Source of the DNA: Durusdinium trenchii | Lineage: Eukaryota; Sar; Dinophyceae; Suessiales; Symbiodiniaceae | DNA length: 64,000 nucleotides | Assembly (NCBI GenBank): GCA_963970005.1 | Contig: CAXAMN010018668.1 | Coordinates: 36,464 to 100,463, forward strand | Reading direction: 5' to 3' | Shown here: in pieces, positions 32,994 to 41,818 of the stretch | Position numbering within the stretch: position 1 is the first letter of the stretch | How the letters are laid out: every line of letters starts with the position of its first letter | Notes under the pieces: generated by a model | What the model saw: only the letters and a program-made list of their open reading frames with translations | The model's database searches: none | Told to the model about the DNA's origin: nothing | Translations under genes and position numbers: made by a program

Positions 32994-33480
32994 CTCACTG
33001 TAGAGGCAATTCTGAGCAGCTTTGGCCAAAGCTAGCCTCAAAGTATAGCAGGTTCCCAAAGATTCAACGCCCAACAGTTCCAGGTGCTTGCTGCTCTCCT
33101 CAACAGACGTGACCACAGACTCTGGAGAAGAAGTTGGGCTTGATACTGCTGTGAACAGGTTCTGGAAAGCCAAAGCTGCTGCCTCTAGGGAGTCGAGGTC
33201 TTTGAGTTCATTGTCGAACAAGTCCCTGTTGGAGCTTTTGTCCATTCGCTTGCTGTGTTCCCTGGCCTGTCTGCCAATGGACTTGACTTCAGCAATTCGA
33301 TCGGCACAGCTCTGCTTGACCTGTGGCCGCTGTTGAAGGCCTGCTGGTTGAGGGCTTGCTGCTGGCTGTGGCTGGATTGCTGGCTTGCTGCTCGCCGCGT
33401 CTACCTGGCTTCTTCTTTGCGTCAAGGTTTGCTGGAGCCTGATGTTGTTTTGGTTTGCTGGGGCCAAAAAAAGGAAGCAG
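32994..33480 (-). CDS. Element gene, exon I
   Basis: A Gln/Ala/Pro-rich linker overlaps the end of exon H in another frame. It then gives SCADRIAEVKSIGRQAREHS, NELKDLDSLEAAALAFQNLF and LELLGVESLGTCYTLRLALA before CAGTGAG|GTATGA at 32994/32993. How the frame passes from H to I is unclear: a 7-T run at about 33470 could hide an indel, or there is a small intron. The second half is predicted helical. Confidence 0.45.
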
Positions 33481-34164
33481 ACAATCCATTTTTTCTGATC
33501 CACTGCTGCTTTTAGTGCCTTCTGAGCTTGAGTCATCCTGACTGTCTTCGACTGCTGCCTGGTGAGCGGCCGCAAGGTTTGATTTGGGCGAACTCGGCTG
33601 GTAGCCTCCCTGGCGCAAGGCGTCGAGGACTCCTTCCAGACTGAGCTCAGAGCCTTTGCTTTCCACTGCCATTTTGTCTCGCTGCAGGGACCCTTGATTG
33701 ATCTGCTCCAATGCTGCTTTCCTCTTCCTAGCAAGGCCTTCGTCTAAGCCTGTGCGACTGTCGTGAACCAACTCAGACTCCTGCAGGGCTGAGTCCTGGT
33801 ACTCTTCGTAGTCATACACACCCTTCTTGCCAGCATGAATCCAAATTCCTTTCACATCTCTACCCCAGAGGTGCTCTATCACTTCCTTGGTGGAGTCGTA
33901 GTCCCCATACTGTTGGGAGTCCCATGCCTCCTGAGTAACAAACTGTTTCTTGGGGGCGATAAATTTGCCACCTGTGCCTCTGGTCATCTGCATTTGCTTC
34001 AAGGCTTCCTGGAGCTCCTTCTTGCTCTGAAGGCGTTTGCGAGTGGGCCCGCCTTCATTGTGCTGTCGGACCCAGGCTTTGCGGGAGGCTAGAAACCCTC
34101 TATGATCATTCTGGTTTGCCTTCTTCGACACGTGCTTGTAGTAGTCATCCACGCTCTTATGCTC
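33289..34164 (-). CDS. Element gene, exon H
   Basis: The exon begins after acceptor CACAAG at 34165 and reads EHKSVDDYYKHVSKKANQND and GFLASRKAWVRQHNEGG, then FIAPKKQFVTQEAWDSQQYG, TKEVIEHLWGRDVKGIWIHA and RKRKAALEQINQGSLQRDKM. A low-complexity Ser/Gln/Lys region follows to 33289. It joins exon G in phase 0 through a 129-base GT-AG intron (34293-34165). The globular first 150 residues, with W and aromatic anchors, suggest a real domain. From memory it resembles multicopy uncharacterised dinoflagellate proteins; this is not verifiable here. No known enzyme motif is seen. Confidence 0.6.
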   Translation of the reverse strand, partial: EHKSVDDYYKHVSKKANQNDHRGFLASRKAWVRQHNEGGPTRKRLQSKKELQEALKQMQMTRGTGGKFIAPKKQFVTQEAWDSQQYGDYDSTKEVIEHLWGRDVKGIWIHAGKKGVYDYEEYQDSALQESELVHDSRTGLDEGLARKRKAALEQINQGSLQRDKMAVESKGSELSLEGVLDALRQGGYQPSSPKSNLAAAHQAAVEDSQDDSSSEGTKSSSGSEKMDCLLPFFGPSKPKQHQAPANLDAKKKPGRRGEQQASNPATASSKPSTSRPSTAATGQAELCRSNC

Positions 34165-34293
34165 CTTGTGAAGGCCTCAGGACTGGGGGCCTGCTGCCTT
34201 TTTGGTCTGCTTGCCTTAGGACTGGGGGGCCTACTCAAATGCCTTGGGCAAAGGCACAGGTTGCTTTAAAAAACGGTGGGGGCTTTAAGCAAC

Positions 34294-34740
34294 CTTAGCC
34301 AGGATATCCAGGGCCCGATATACGTTAAAACATATCAGGCACAGCCTGCCACTTGGAACGCGGACAGTCTCCCCAGAGTCTTCCTCTTTCGCTTTCTCGT
34401 AGCTGCGCCAAGGCAGGCGTCCTTCCACCTCAGAGAAGATCTCATCAGTGGGGTACTCTAAGGGGGACTCGTCAGTGGAGCGGCCATTGCACAACTGGCA
34501 GCAACGTGGCTTCCGCAAGGTCAAGCTAATGCGGGCAAGGCCACCTGCCAAGGAAGCTGCTGTTGAGGCTAGCCCACTCCTGGCCTGTGGCCTTGGCAAC
34601 CCGGCCTGTGGCCGAGGACTGTCTACACAGGCGTCTTCAGCAGCTGGCTGTTCACTCTGGGCACTTTCAGAACTCTCTGAAGTGCTCGCCATGGCTGGCC
34701 AAGGGCCAAGGCTTGTCAAAAGGCTGGTGGCCACTTGAGT
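34294..34740 (-). CDS. Element gene, exon G with CxxC...CxxC module
   Basis: After a Ser/Glu-rich start (STSESSESAQSEQPAAEDAC) and two AGLPRPQA-like repeats, the frame gives RKPRCCQLCNGRSTDESPLE, then LPWRSYEKAKEEDSG and GRLCLICFNVYRALDILAK. The paired CxxC motifs about 55 residues apart look like a zinc-binding module. The donor AAG|GTTGCT lies at 34294/34293. Metal binding is inferred from spacing only. The module together with exon H is the most conserved-looking part of the gene. Confidence 0.6.
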
Positions 34741-35053
34741 GAGAGCGATTGCACAAATTGCAGAAAATATGTCTAAAACATTCAAACAATATCGCAAACA
34801 ATTGCGAAAACAATGTAAGAATGTGATGTGTACGGAAAACCATGAGTTGTGTACGGAAAACAATGAGTTGTGTACGGAAAACCATGAGTTGTGTACGGAT
34901 CTAAAATTGTTACATTGTTTCTAAAATTGATATGAAATTGTTCGAAATGTTCCAAACATTCTAACAAATCTTTGTGACGTTTGGCTTGTGACTTTTGGAA
35001 GCCAACCGCTGACACTGACAGGTGGCCCTCGCTTTTTGAAACCACTCGCCCAA
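34740..35053. repeat. Probable intron made of element-end sequences and 21-bp repeats
   Basis: 34795-34824 matches the right subterminal end 41285-41313 at 28 of 29 positions. 34828-34900 holds 3.4 copies of a 21-bp unit starting GTGTACGGAAAACCATGAG. 34899-34950 has TTGTTTCTAAAATTG words of the left subterminal type. It separates exons E and G, so the intron is built from pieces of the element's own ends. Confidence 0.7.
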
Positions 35054-35764
35054 TCAAGCTACATGGCCCACAAGGGCGTCCAAGGCTTCTGAATCCAGGC
35101 CATCTGCAAATTGGGCCAGCTGGATCCCACCCATGCTAACGTGGCAATCGCGCTTGTTGCTCCCCCAAGACGTCGCATCAAGACCACTTACCAACCACCT
35201 TTTCAGTCTGAGTTGACACTCAGCGTCTGACAGGCCAGACTTTGACATAGCCTTTTTGCACTGTAGGCCAGGGCGGTTGGTGTCTGTGTGGCGCCCACAA
35301 ATAGCATCCCATCCTGTGGGCTCTTTGCTCCCAGCTGCGTGGATTGGTGCGATTTGAAAGGATGGGTTAGTGCCCCAAACACTAGCACGTCGAACATTAT
35401 GCCTGACTTTGGGCCTTGGCGCGGCCAGTGGCCCAAGTGCTGGCTCAGAAGGCATGGCTGAGCCAGTCTCTCTCTCTACTTCAGTCGACCTGGCCGGTGG
35501 CCCGAGCCCTGGCTCAGAAGGTTTCGCCTCTGGCGCAGCCTCAAGCTCATTGTCAGTATCTGAGTCAGACTGAGAAGACCCACCGTGACTTGGGCTAGGG
35601 GACATGTCTCGTCTGGCCATCTTAGCGAAACTGCTGGCCAGGCTGGAGCGCGCTGCCCTTTTTTTCGGAAGTGGCTTTTTGTTCAAAGCTTTCAAGGCGG
35701 ACATGGCCAGCTTTTTCTCCTCATCCATTGTCCTTTCAAGCGACTTGCGCTCGACCGCCTCCTT
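35054..35764 (-). CDS. Element gene, exon E with conserved Cys/His segment
   Basis: The exon reads in phase directly after a TAG at 35765-35767: KEAVERKSLERTMDEEKKLA, then a Ser-rich linker, then SVWGTNPSFQIAPIHAAGSK. The core follows: GWDAICGRHTDTNRPGLQCK, GLSDAECQLRLKRWLVSGLD, KRDCHVSMGGIQLAQFADGL and SEALDALVGHVA. The Cys/His pattern could bind metal. The TAG may be the AG of a 42-base in-frame intron or a nonsense change. The family is unknown, but the composition and aromatic spacing indicate a folded domain of about 80 residues at the end. Confidence 0.6.
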   Translation of the reverse strand, partial: KEAVERKSLERTMDEEKKLAMSALKALNKKPLPKKRAARSSLASSFAKMARRDMSPSPSHGGSSQSDSDTDNELEAAPEAKPSEPGLGPPARSTEVERETGSAMPSEPALGPLAAPRPKVRHNVRRASVWGTNPSFQIAPIHAAGSKEPTGWDAICGRHTDTNRPGLQCKKAMSKSGLSDAECQLRLKRWLVSGLDATSWGSNKRDCHVSMGGIQLAQFADGLDSEALDALVGHVA

Positions 35765-36394
35765 CTATAAAATGTCAAAATGGCTCAGTCGCTTGACAGG
35801 GCCAACGCCAAGCACTGAAATGCGCCAGTCCTCTGCTTTGGTGGCGCAGTGAACGCACACCTGGACATCGCTCTTCAGGGTTAGATGTCCATCAAGGCTC
35901 TTCTCGCAAGCCAACACTTGGCAGATGTCTGGGGGGGCAGAATCATCATCTAGCTCTTTCAACTCTAAGAGCGCTGCCTGGATAGGTTTTTTCCTTGTAG
36001 AGTAAGCAACGGCCACATGGTACGGAAGAGCTGTTGGCGACCTAAACTCTAACACCAATGGCTCCTCTGAAAGAGCAGTTGGTTTGGGACCCTTTCGTAG
36101 AATCACTTCAAGGAAAAAGGCATGCAACCGCTGGAAATACGCAAAGGCTTGCGGGGTCAAACAATGTGGGCAGGAATCTGGACGGCACACAGGCCACAGC
36201 GGCGCCCGCAGCAAAGGAGCGCCGTCCATGCTGTCTGGACTTTCAGGCCGCAAACTGCGGCTGAAGCTTGTAAATTCTGTGCCCGTGAACCTGGCCTGAG
36301 GCCGAATAAAACCTGGCCTGAGGCCAACGCCAACATGAATTGAGTGTTCAGTTGCCTGCATCATCAGCAGACATGAACCCCTCAGAAGCATCAC
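35765..36394 (-). CDS. Element gene, exon D with two distant CxxC motifs
   Basis: The coding part from about 36350 reads GFIRPQARFTGTEFTSFSRS, SCPHCLTPQAFAYFQRLHAF, EEPLVLEFRSPTALPYHVAV and LDGHLTLKSDVQVCVHCATK, then AEDWRISVLG. SCPHC and VCVHC bracket about 110 residues and may form one zinc site. The first dozen residues from the upstream start are probably not coding, because they overlap the end of exon C in another frame. It lies in the middle of the minus-strand gene. Confidence 0.55.
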   Translation of the reverse strand: MMLLRGSCLLMMQATEHSIHVGVGLRPGFIRPQARFTGTEFTSFSRSLRPESPDSMDGAPLLRAPLWPVCRPDSCPHCLTPQAFAYFQRLHAFFLEVILRKGPKPTALSEEPLVLEFRSPTALPYHVAVAYSTRKKPIQAALLELKELDDDSAPPDICQVLACEKSLDGHLTLKSDVQVCVHCATKAEDWRISVLGVGPVKRLSHFDIL

Positions 36395-36629
36395 TATATG
36401 ATGCCTCTATGCGGGAGCGCAGGGGGCTGAAACGCTCACAAAAGAAGTAGCACACAGTGCACCAGCCAATCAGCGCAAACACACATAGAGCTGCAAACCA
36501 TGGCGTCTCCAAGCAAATGCACTTGCACATTGCAAAAGCATAGCGGTGGTCATGAAAACACATTGGATTGAAATCCTGAATGTCCAGTGTGGGAACATAC
36601 CTGACCTCTTCTGCCATGGAAGAAAACAC
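36348..36629 (-). CDS. Element gene, exon C with a hydrophobic segment
   Basis: It begins after a possible acceptor (ATGACAG) near 36640: SSMAEEVRYVPTLDIQDFNP, RYAFAMCKCICLETP, then a hydrophobic stretch WFAALCVFALIGWCTVCYFF that could cross a membrane, and SRIEASYSDASEGFMSADDA to a stop at 36348. A membrane span within a zinc-module protein is odd. This part could be a separate small protein, or the hydrophobic run may be buried. Confidence 0.45.
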   Translation of the reverse strand: MFSSMAEEVRYVPTLDIQDFNPMCFHDHRYAFAMCKCICLETPWFAALCVFALIGWCTVCYFFCERFSPLRSRIEASYSDASEGFMSADDAGN

Positions 36630-36639
36630 ATCCTGTCAT

Positions 36640-36838
36640 GGTTCTAATACCCTTCTTGGACCAGAGTCTAGAAGCGGTAGCACAGCAGCAACAAAACACA
36701 CAAATGCAAACAACTTTCAATAAATTGTTTCCACAAAAGAAAACAATTAAAACAATTGTCAGAACAATTGTTGAAACAATTTCCAACCTCAAAAGAATAT
36801 TTCGCTTGTTTTTTTTGGCGTCCTCATCACCGGAGGTT
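36640..36838. repeat. Probable intron with AACAATT words
   Basis: It contains AACAATTAAAACAATTGTCA and related words, and AAGAATATTTCGCTTG at 36796-36811 matches AAGAATGTTTCGCTTG at the right terminus at all but one position. A Phe/Leu/Val-rich frame through it is repeat translation. Confidence 0.6.
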
Positions 36839-37371
36839 TTGAAAACATTTAACGAGTAAGGTTTCCTCGTTCTGGACTGCAAGCTGAAATTATCCAAGCA
36901 ACAATCCCTCTCACCAAAGAATTGGCGCGCCTTTTCTTGTTGGAGTTCCGGGCTCAAGGCTGGCAACTCGGCCAGTGGCCATGGGTCGCGGCCCCAAGGC
37001 TCAAGAAGCTTCCGCCAAAGCTGGCCCAAAATTGTTAGAAGACAACGCCTGGTTGTGCGCAATCTTTCTGCTCTCCAAGTCAGCACAGGACCATAAAGCC
37101 CAACCAGTGGAATCCAAGCTGGAACCTGGACAGTGTCTGCTGTTTCAAGAAGCAGGTCACACAGCTCCAAGCTGGCAGCACTTGCAACACTGCGAAAAGA
37201 AGCCGCCAACAATCGGAGCAAAGCAGCGCGGCTTTTGTGCCTGAAGCTCGGACCAGGCCCGTGGCCGCTCGGACGAGGCCTGTGGCCGCTCTGGGCACGT
37301 CTGGGCACACAAGGCCTGTGGCCACCCCCATATCGCCTAGCAATGTCAGCAAGCTGATCAGCATTCATCAC
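36839..37371 (-). CDS. Element gene, exon B
   Basis: It reads EVMNADQLADIARRYGGGHR, then RAALLRLLAASFRSVASAAS, ELCDLLLETADTVQVPAWIP, YGPVLTWRAERLRTTRRCLL and LPALSPELQQEKARQFFGER until coding character is lost at the AACAATT intron. Its frame overlaps exon A's stop: the stop TGA at 37370-37368 shares a base with the ATG at 37368-37366. Taken with a one-base shift, A and B read through as QRAKEVMNADQLADIARRYG. Whether this is two genes in tandem or one gene with an indel is open; I favour one gene. Confidence 0.5.
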
Positions 37372-37619
37372 TTCTTTGGCTCTTTGGGTGGGGTGAAATC
37401 CACTGGGCCCAACCTTTGCCTCTTGGCCTTAGGCTCTGGCGAGGGAGTGCCCAAGAAGTCACATTCGCAATCCCGAGCCAGTAGGTGTGTCCCTGCTGCA
37501 TCACTTGGCTGCAGGTAGGGTGTAAACATGTCCATCAAGCAGAACCAACAATACAAGTATGTCATGGCAACGTTGCGGCGCGCTTGGGCTGTTGTGGCTT
37601 GAAAGCTTGGTGGCAGCAT
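37368..37619 (-). CDS. Element gene, exon A (probable amino terminus)
   Basis: ATG at 37619 starts MLPPSFQATTAQARRNVAMT, followed by YLYCWFCLMDMFTPYLQPSD, LLARDCECDFLGTPSPEPKA and KRQRLGPVDFTPPKEPKK, ending TGA at 37368. CWFC and CEC could add to metal binding, and KAKRQRL resembles a short nuclear-localisation-type basic patch. Upstream (37620-38060) is non-coding and then satellite, so the promoter probably lies at 37620-38050. This is the farthest upstream coding segment I can support. Confidence 0.5.
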   Translation of the reverse strand: MLPPSFQATTAQARRNVAMTYLYCWFCLMDMFTPYLQPSDAAGTHLLARDCECDFLGTPSPEPKAKRQRLGPVDFTPPKEPKK

Positions 37620-38059
37620 GGAGTGTTCAAATCGTTGAAGTGAAGAGGTTTTCAGAGGCGAGCAAACTGTTTACTAGCCTATGACTAAGGAACAAACTGA
37701 TTGAACAAACAAAAAGTCTACAGCAACCTTTTTTCTCAAGGTTCAATACATCATATGTTTCAAACAGTTTAACAATGTTGTATACAATGTTATAAACAAT
37801 GTGTTAAGTTGCTTGAGTTTAGTGTTTTTGCTCGCAAGAAGTGTTTTGCACCAATGTTATTTGGAAAAATGAAAGAAGTGTTTTGGTGTTTCCGTGGCCA
37901 AGTCTTAAAACACTTGCACAACCAATAACCATTCGACCCTTCTTCTCACCCTCAATACCCTGAAACACTACAGCCATCAGTCACAAATTCCCAAACCGCA
38001 AGCACCAAATGCCGTTTGTTTAACAAAAAATGCAAGCAGTCTCACTGATCCAAAGATCA

Positions 38060-40730
38060 GCTCTTCTTGAACAGCTTTCGCAGGTCTTCAAACAAACTTC
38101 CTACAAAGTGTTTACAAAGTTTTGGATCTTTACAAAAAAGTTGACAAAGTTTTGGAATTACAACTTTTTTAACCGAGTTTTTGCATTACAAAGTTTTAAC
38201 AAAGTCTACAAAGTTTAAAAATAGAAATAACAAACGTCACAAAGTTTTGGAAACTTACAGTACATTGAATTTTACAAAACTTTGGAACTACGAAGTTTTT
38301 ACAAAGTATTGAACCTTTAGATATCTGAACAAAGCTTTGGACATTTATCAAGCTTTGAACAAGTTTTGGAACTTTACAAAGTTGTTACCAAGTTATTGAG
38401 TTTGAACGTTTTTTACAAAGCTTTTACAAAAGTTTTTGATGCTTACAAACTTTCTACAAAGTTTCGGATTTTTTCCATCTGTGTCAAAACTTTGTAAACT
38501 TTATTCTTTGAAAACTTTGCAAAACGTTGTAAACTTTGTAAGAACTTTGTAAACTTTGTAAATACTTTGTAAATTTGAAAAAAGCTGTGTAAGCTTTGTA
38601 GAAACTTTGGTGAAATTCTAAAACTTTGTAAACTTTCACTCTGCAACAACTGTGTAAAGATTGAAAAAACTTTGCAAACTTTGTCAAAACTCCGTAAGCT
38701 GTTGTTAAATTTGTAAACTTTTTAAACACTGAAACACTTTAAACTTCGTAAACCTTTGTAAAAACTTTGTGCACTTTGTAAAACTGTGTAAAAAAAGCGA
38801 AAACTTTGTGTAAAAAATTGTAAAATGCGAAAACTTTGTCAAAACTTTGTAAACACTTGTAAACTTTGTCAAAACTTTGTGAACTTTGTCAAAAAGTTTG
38901 TAAACATTGCAGACTTTGTACACTTTGTACTAACATTTTGTAAACTTTGTAAACAACTTTTAGATGTTGTAGGCCTTCGTAAACTCTATTTAAAAAAGAC
39001 GTTAGACTTCGTAACACTTTGCAAACTTTGTAAAATGTTTTTAAACTTCGTAAACTTTGTCAAAACATTGTAAACATTTTGAAAGACCTTGTGAACGTTA
39101 TGAAAACTTTGTAAACTTTGAACACTTTGTAAATTTCCTAAAAACTTTGTACAAATTGTGAAACTGTACAAACTTTGTAAAAACTTTGTAAAATGTAGAA
39201 AGAAACTTTGTAAACTTTGCAAAAACATAAACTATCAAAACTTTGTAATCGTTGTCGAAACTCTGTAAACTTTGCAAGACTTCGTAAACCTGGCAAAATC
39301 GTTTGTAAACTTTCCAAAATCTTCAAAACTTTGTAAACTTTGTAAAAAACTTTGTAAATTTGTGTAACAAAAGGCAAATGTCGCAAACTTTGTCAGAACG
39401 TTGTAAACTTTGTAAAAACGTTGTAAAACTTTGAAAAGTTCTGTGAAAGAAGTGTTTTTGCACGATTTTTTGCTTAAAAAGAAGTGTTTTTCATGTCATT
39501 TGTTGTAAACATAAGTGTTTTTCACCAGCCATTTGTAAACTTTGTAAAAACTTTGTAAACTTTGTAAAAACTTTGCAAACTTAAAAAACTTTTGTAAACT
39601 TTGTAAAAACTTTGTAAAAACCTTGTAAACTGTGTAAGAACTTTGTAAACTTGAAAAACTTGTGTAAACTTTGTAAAAACTTTGTAAACTTTGTAAAAAC
39701 TTTGTAAACTTGAAACATGTTGTAAGTTGTAAGCTTTGTACAAACGTTGTACAACTTTGTAAACTTTGTAAAACTTTGAAAACGTTGTAAACACTTTGTG
39801 AGACTTTGTAGAGTCTGTAAAAATTGAAAAACTGTGTAAATTCCGAACTTTGCAAGAACTTTGTTAAATTCCAAAGCTTTGTAAAATCGTTGTAAACTGT
39901 ATAAACTTTGCAAAGTTTGTGAAAGCTTTGTAAACTATGTAAATACTGTGTAAAGTTTGCAAATGTTTGTACACTTTGCAAAAACTCCATGTAACAATTG
40001 TAAAATGTGCACTCTTTGTAAAAAAATATAAACTGTACAAGCTTTGTAAACTTTCAATACTTGGCAAAACGGTGTAAACTTTGTAAAAACTTTGTCAACA
40101 TTGCAGCAACATTGTAAAACTTTCAATACGTCTTTAATTGATTTTTGATTGGTAAAACCTTTGTAAACTGGGTAAACTTTGGAAATTGTTCAAAAGTTTG
40201 TAAACTGTGTTTAAAAAAAGTAAAACTTTGTAAACTTGGTAAACGGTTGTAAAACTTTGCAAACTTTGTAAAACTTTGTAACTTTGTACCAACCTTGAAA
40301 GCTTTGTAAAAACGTAGTGAACTTGGTATAAACTTGGTAAACTTTGTCAACACTTTGTAGACTTTGTAAAACATTTTTGAACTTTGTCAAACTTTGTAAG
40401 CTTTGTCAACCTTTAAACTTGTAAAACTTTGTAAGACCTTGGTAAAACTTTATTAAGACGTTGTAAAAATCGCAAACTTTGTAAACAGGTTTACAAACCT
40501 TTTACGAAGTTTTGGAGTTCTTCAAATTATTCTTCGAAGTTAGAGCAACGTTTTACGCAGTTTTTAGAACGTTTACAAAGTTTTATATTTTTACAAAGTT
40601 ATACAAAGTTTACAAAACTTTCACAAAGTCTTAAGAATTTGTACAAAGTTTGCAACTTTTGCAAAGAGTTGACAGAGTTGTTGAATTACAAACAAATTTA
40701 CAAAGGTTTACAACGTCTACAAAGCTTTTA
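38060..40730. repeat. ACTTTGTAAA / TTTACAAAGT satellite with two strand switches
   Basis: From 38060 to about 38470 the unit reads TTTACAAAGTTTTGG. From about 38485 to 40480 it is the reverse complement, AAACTTTGTAAAAACTTTG, with 9- and 11-base sub-units. From 40490 to 40730 it flips back. At 39540-39720 the period is close to 20 bases and nearly perfect. Long frames such as KFTKFLQSLQSFYKVYK are translations of the repeat. It lies upstream of the element's gene. Confidence 0.95.
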
Positions 40731-40919
40731 CCGTGGCCGTTCACTCACCACTCACGAGGCAAACAAACCTATGAAATAGTCCTTTGGGTCTCGTATGTTG
40801 CCACTAACAACGCAAAAAAAAACAAGACGTGTTTTATACCCTCTCTTAGTTCTGAACAACCAATTCTTCAGAGGTCCGCAAGGGTCAAAAACACTTCTTC
40901 TGCGCTAATTCCCCCGAAA

Positions 40920-41313
40920 CAACGAACGACGGTCCCCAAGCAACTTAACAAAACAATGTTTCGAACGAAAACAATGTTATAAACAAAGTTTTGAACAATG
41001 TAACAATGTAACAATGTTATAAACAATGCTTTAAACAACATAACAATCTTTTAAACAATGTAACAATGTTATAAACAATGTTTTAAACAATATAAAAATG
41101 CTTTAAACAATGTTATAAACAATACAACAATGTTGTAAACAATGTTGTAAACAATATAACAATATTATAAACAATGTTTTAAACAATACAACAATGTTAT
41201 AAACAATGTTTTAAACAATATAACAATATAATAACCAATGTTTGAAACAATATAACAATGTTATAAACAATGTTTTAAACAATTAAACAATTGCAAAAAC
41301 AATGTAAGAATGT
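40920..41313. repeat. Right subterminal AACAATGTTATAAACAATGT array
   Basis: About eighteen copies of AACAATGTTATAAAC / AACAATGTTTTAAAC alternate up to 41284, then AAACAATTGCAAAAACAATG and AAGAATGTTTCGCTTG lead to the terminal repeat. Confidence 0.93.
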
Positions 41314-41356
41314 TTCGCTTGGTTTTCAAAGTGTTCCCGCCACAGTGGGTTCTGAG

Positions 41357-41365
41357 AACATCTAA
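41357..41365 (-). repeat. Right terminal inverted repeat of the 9.6 kb element
   Basis: AACATCTAA is the reverse complement of TTAGATGTT at 31763-31771. Confidence 0.85.
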
Positions 41366-41373
41366 GTTTTAAT
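41366..41373 (+). repeat. Target-site duplication, right copy
   Basis: GTTTTAAT is identical to 31755-31762 and continues into CTTCTGTGCTCAAC exactly as in the uninterrupted unit at 31177. Confidence 0.9.
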
Positions 41374-41818
41374 CTTCTGTGCTCAACAACACTTTCACAT
41401 CGACACGTTGCGAGCGAGGACAGCAGACGTCAGGAAAGCAAGCCAGATGAAGAGCAGTTCCAGCTACGGTTCTTACTGTTGCCATGTGCCGTGTCTGTTC
41501 CCAGTGCCTTTCCAGTGCCTTTTCCAGTGCCTTTTCACGGTTTGTGTGCGCCTGCCAGTGATTTGCCATGTGACTCACTTTTTTGCTAAAAACAGATAGC
41601 TTATCTTTTTGTTTCAACAAAACTTACCAGAAACACTTTTTTCCTGGCAGGGCCACGAGAAAGTGCAAAAGGCACTGGAAAAGGCACCGGAAAGGCACTG
41701 GAAAGGGACTGGGAACAGACACAGCACATGGCAACAGTAAGAACAGTAGCTGGAACCGCCCGGCATCACTTGAAAACAACACACGCATGTGAGGTCTCCG
41801 GTCGCCGGCCACACCCAG
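41374..41818 (+). repeat. U repeat unit 2, right part, with a long hairpin
   Basis: 41374-41420 matches 31177-31223 and 41594-41818 matches 31234-31458 almost exactly. Arms 41457-41538 and 41663-41756 are inverted copies containing TCTTACTGTTGCCATGTGC and TTTCCAGTGCC words, with a 124-base loop. The N gap in unit 1 lies in this hairpin. Confidence 0.9.

Larger units (their letters stand above)
31763..41365 (-). mobile_element. 9,603-bp TIR element with 8-bp TSD carrying a large unknown gene
   Basis: The ends are TTAGATGTT (31763-31771) and AACATCTAA (41357-41365), flanked by GTTTTAAT on both sides. The flanks together rebuild one continuous U repeat unit, and unit 1 supplies the unfilled site. 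Contents in order: a TTGTTTCTAAAATTG subterminal array (31815-32160), one minus-strand multi-exon gene (about 37619 down to 32400), a 2.7 kb ACTTTGTAAA satellite (38060-40730), and an AACAATGTTATAAAC array (40920-41313). An 8-bp duplication is known for hAT, P, Merlin and some MULE elements, but the end sequence does not let me choose among them and I see no DDE transposase. Both assembly gaps lie outside the element. It may be autonomous with a novel recombinase, or non-autonomous with cargo. Confidence 0.87.

Noticed and set aside
34828-34900. CRISPR-like array (21-bp repeats)
   Set aside because: Units are directly adjacent without unique spacers and lie in an intron-like spacer of eukaryotic DNA.
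37366-37371. Overlapping stop/start (TGATG) as a bacterial-type operon
   Set aside because: Neighbouring segments have GT-AG introns and eukaryotic repeats; a one-base shift or small intron in one gene is more likely.
39496-39990. A 164-codon minus-strand frame rich in KFTKFLQSLQSFYKV
   Set aside because: It is a translation of the ACTTTGTAAA satellite, which lacks stops by chance of its sequence.
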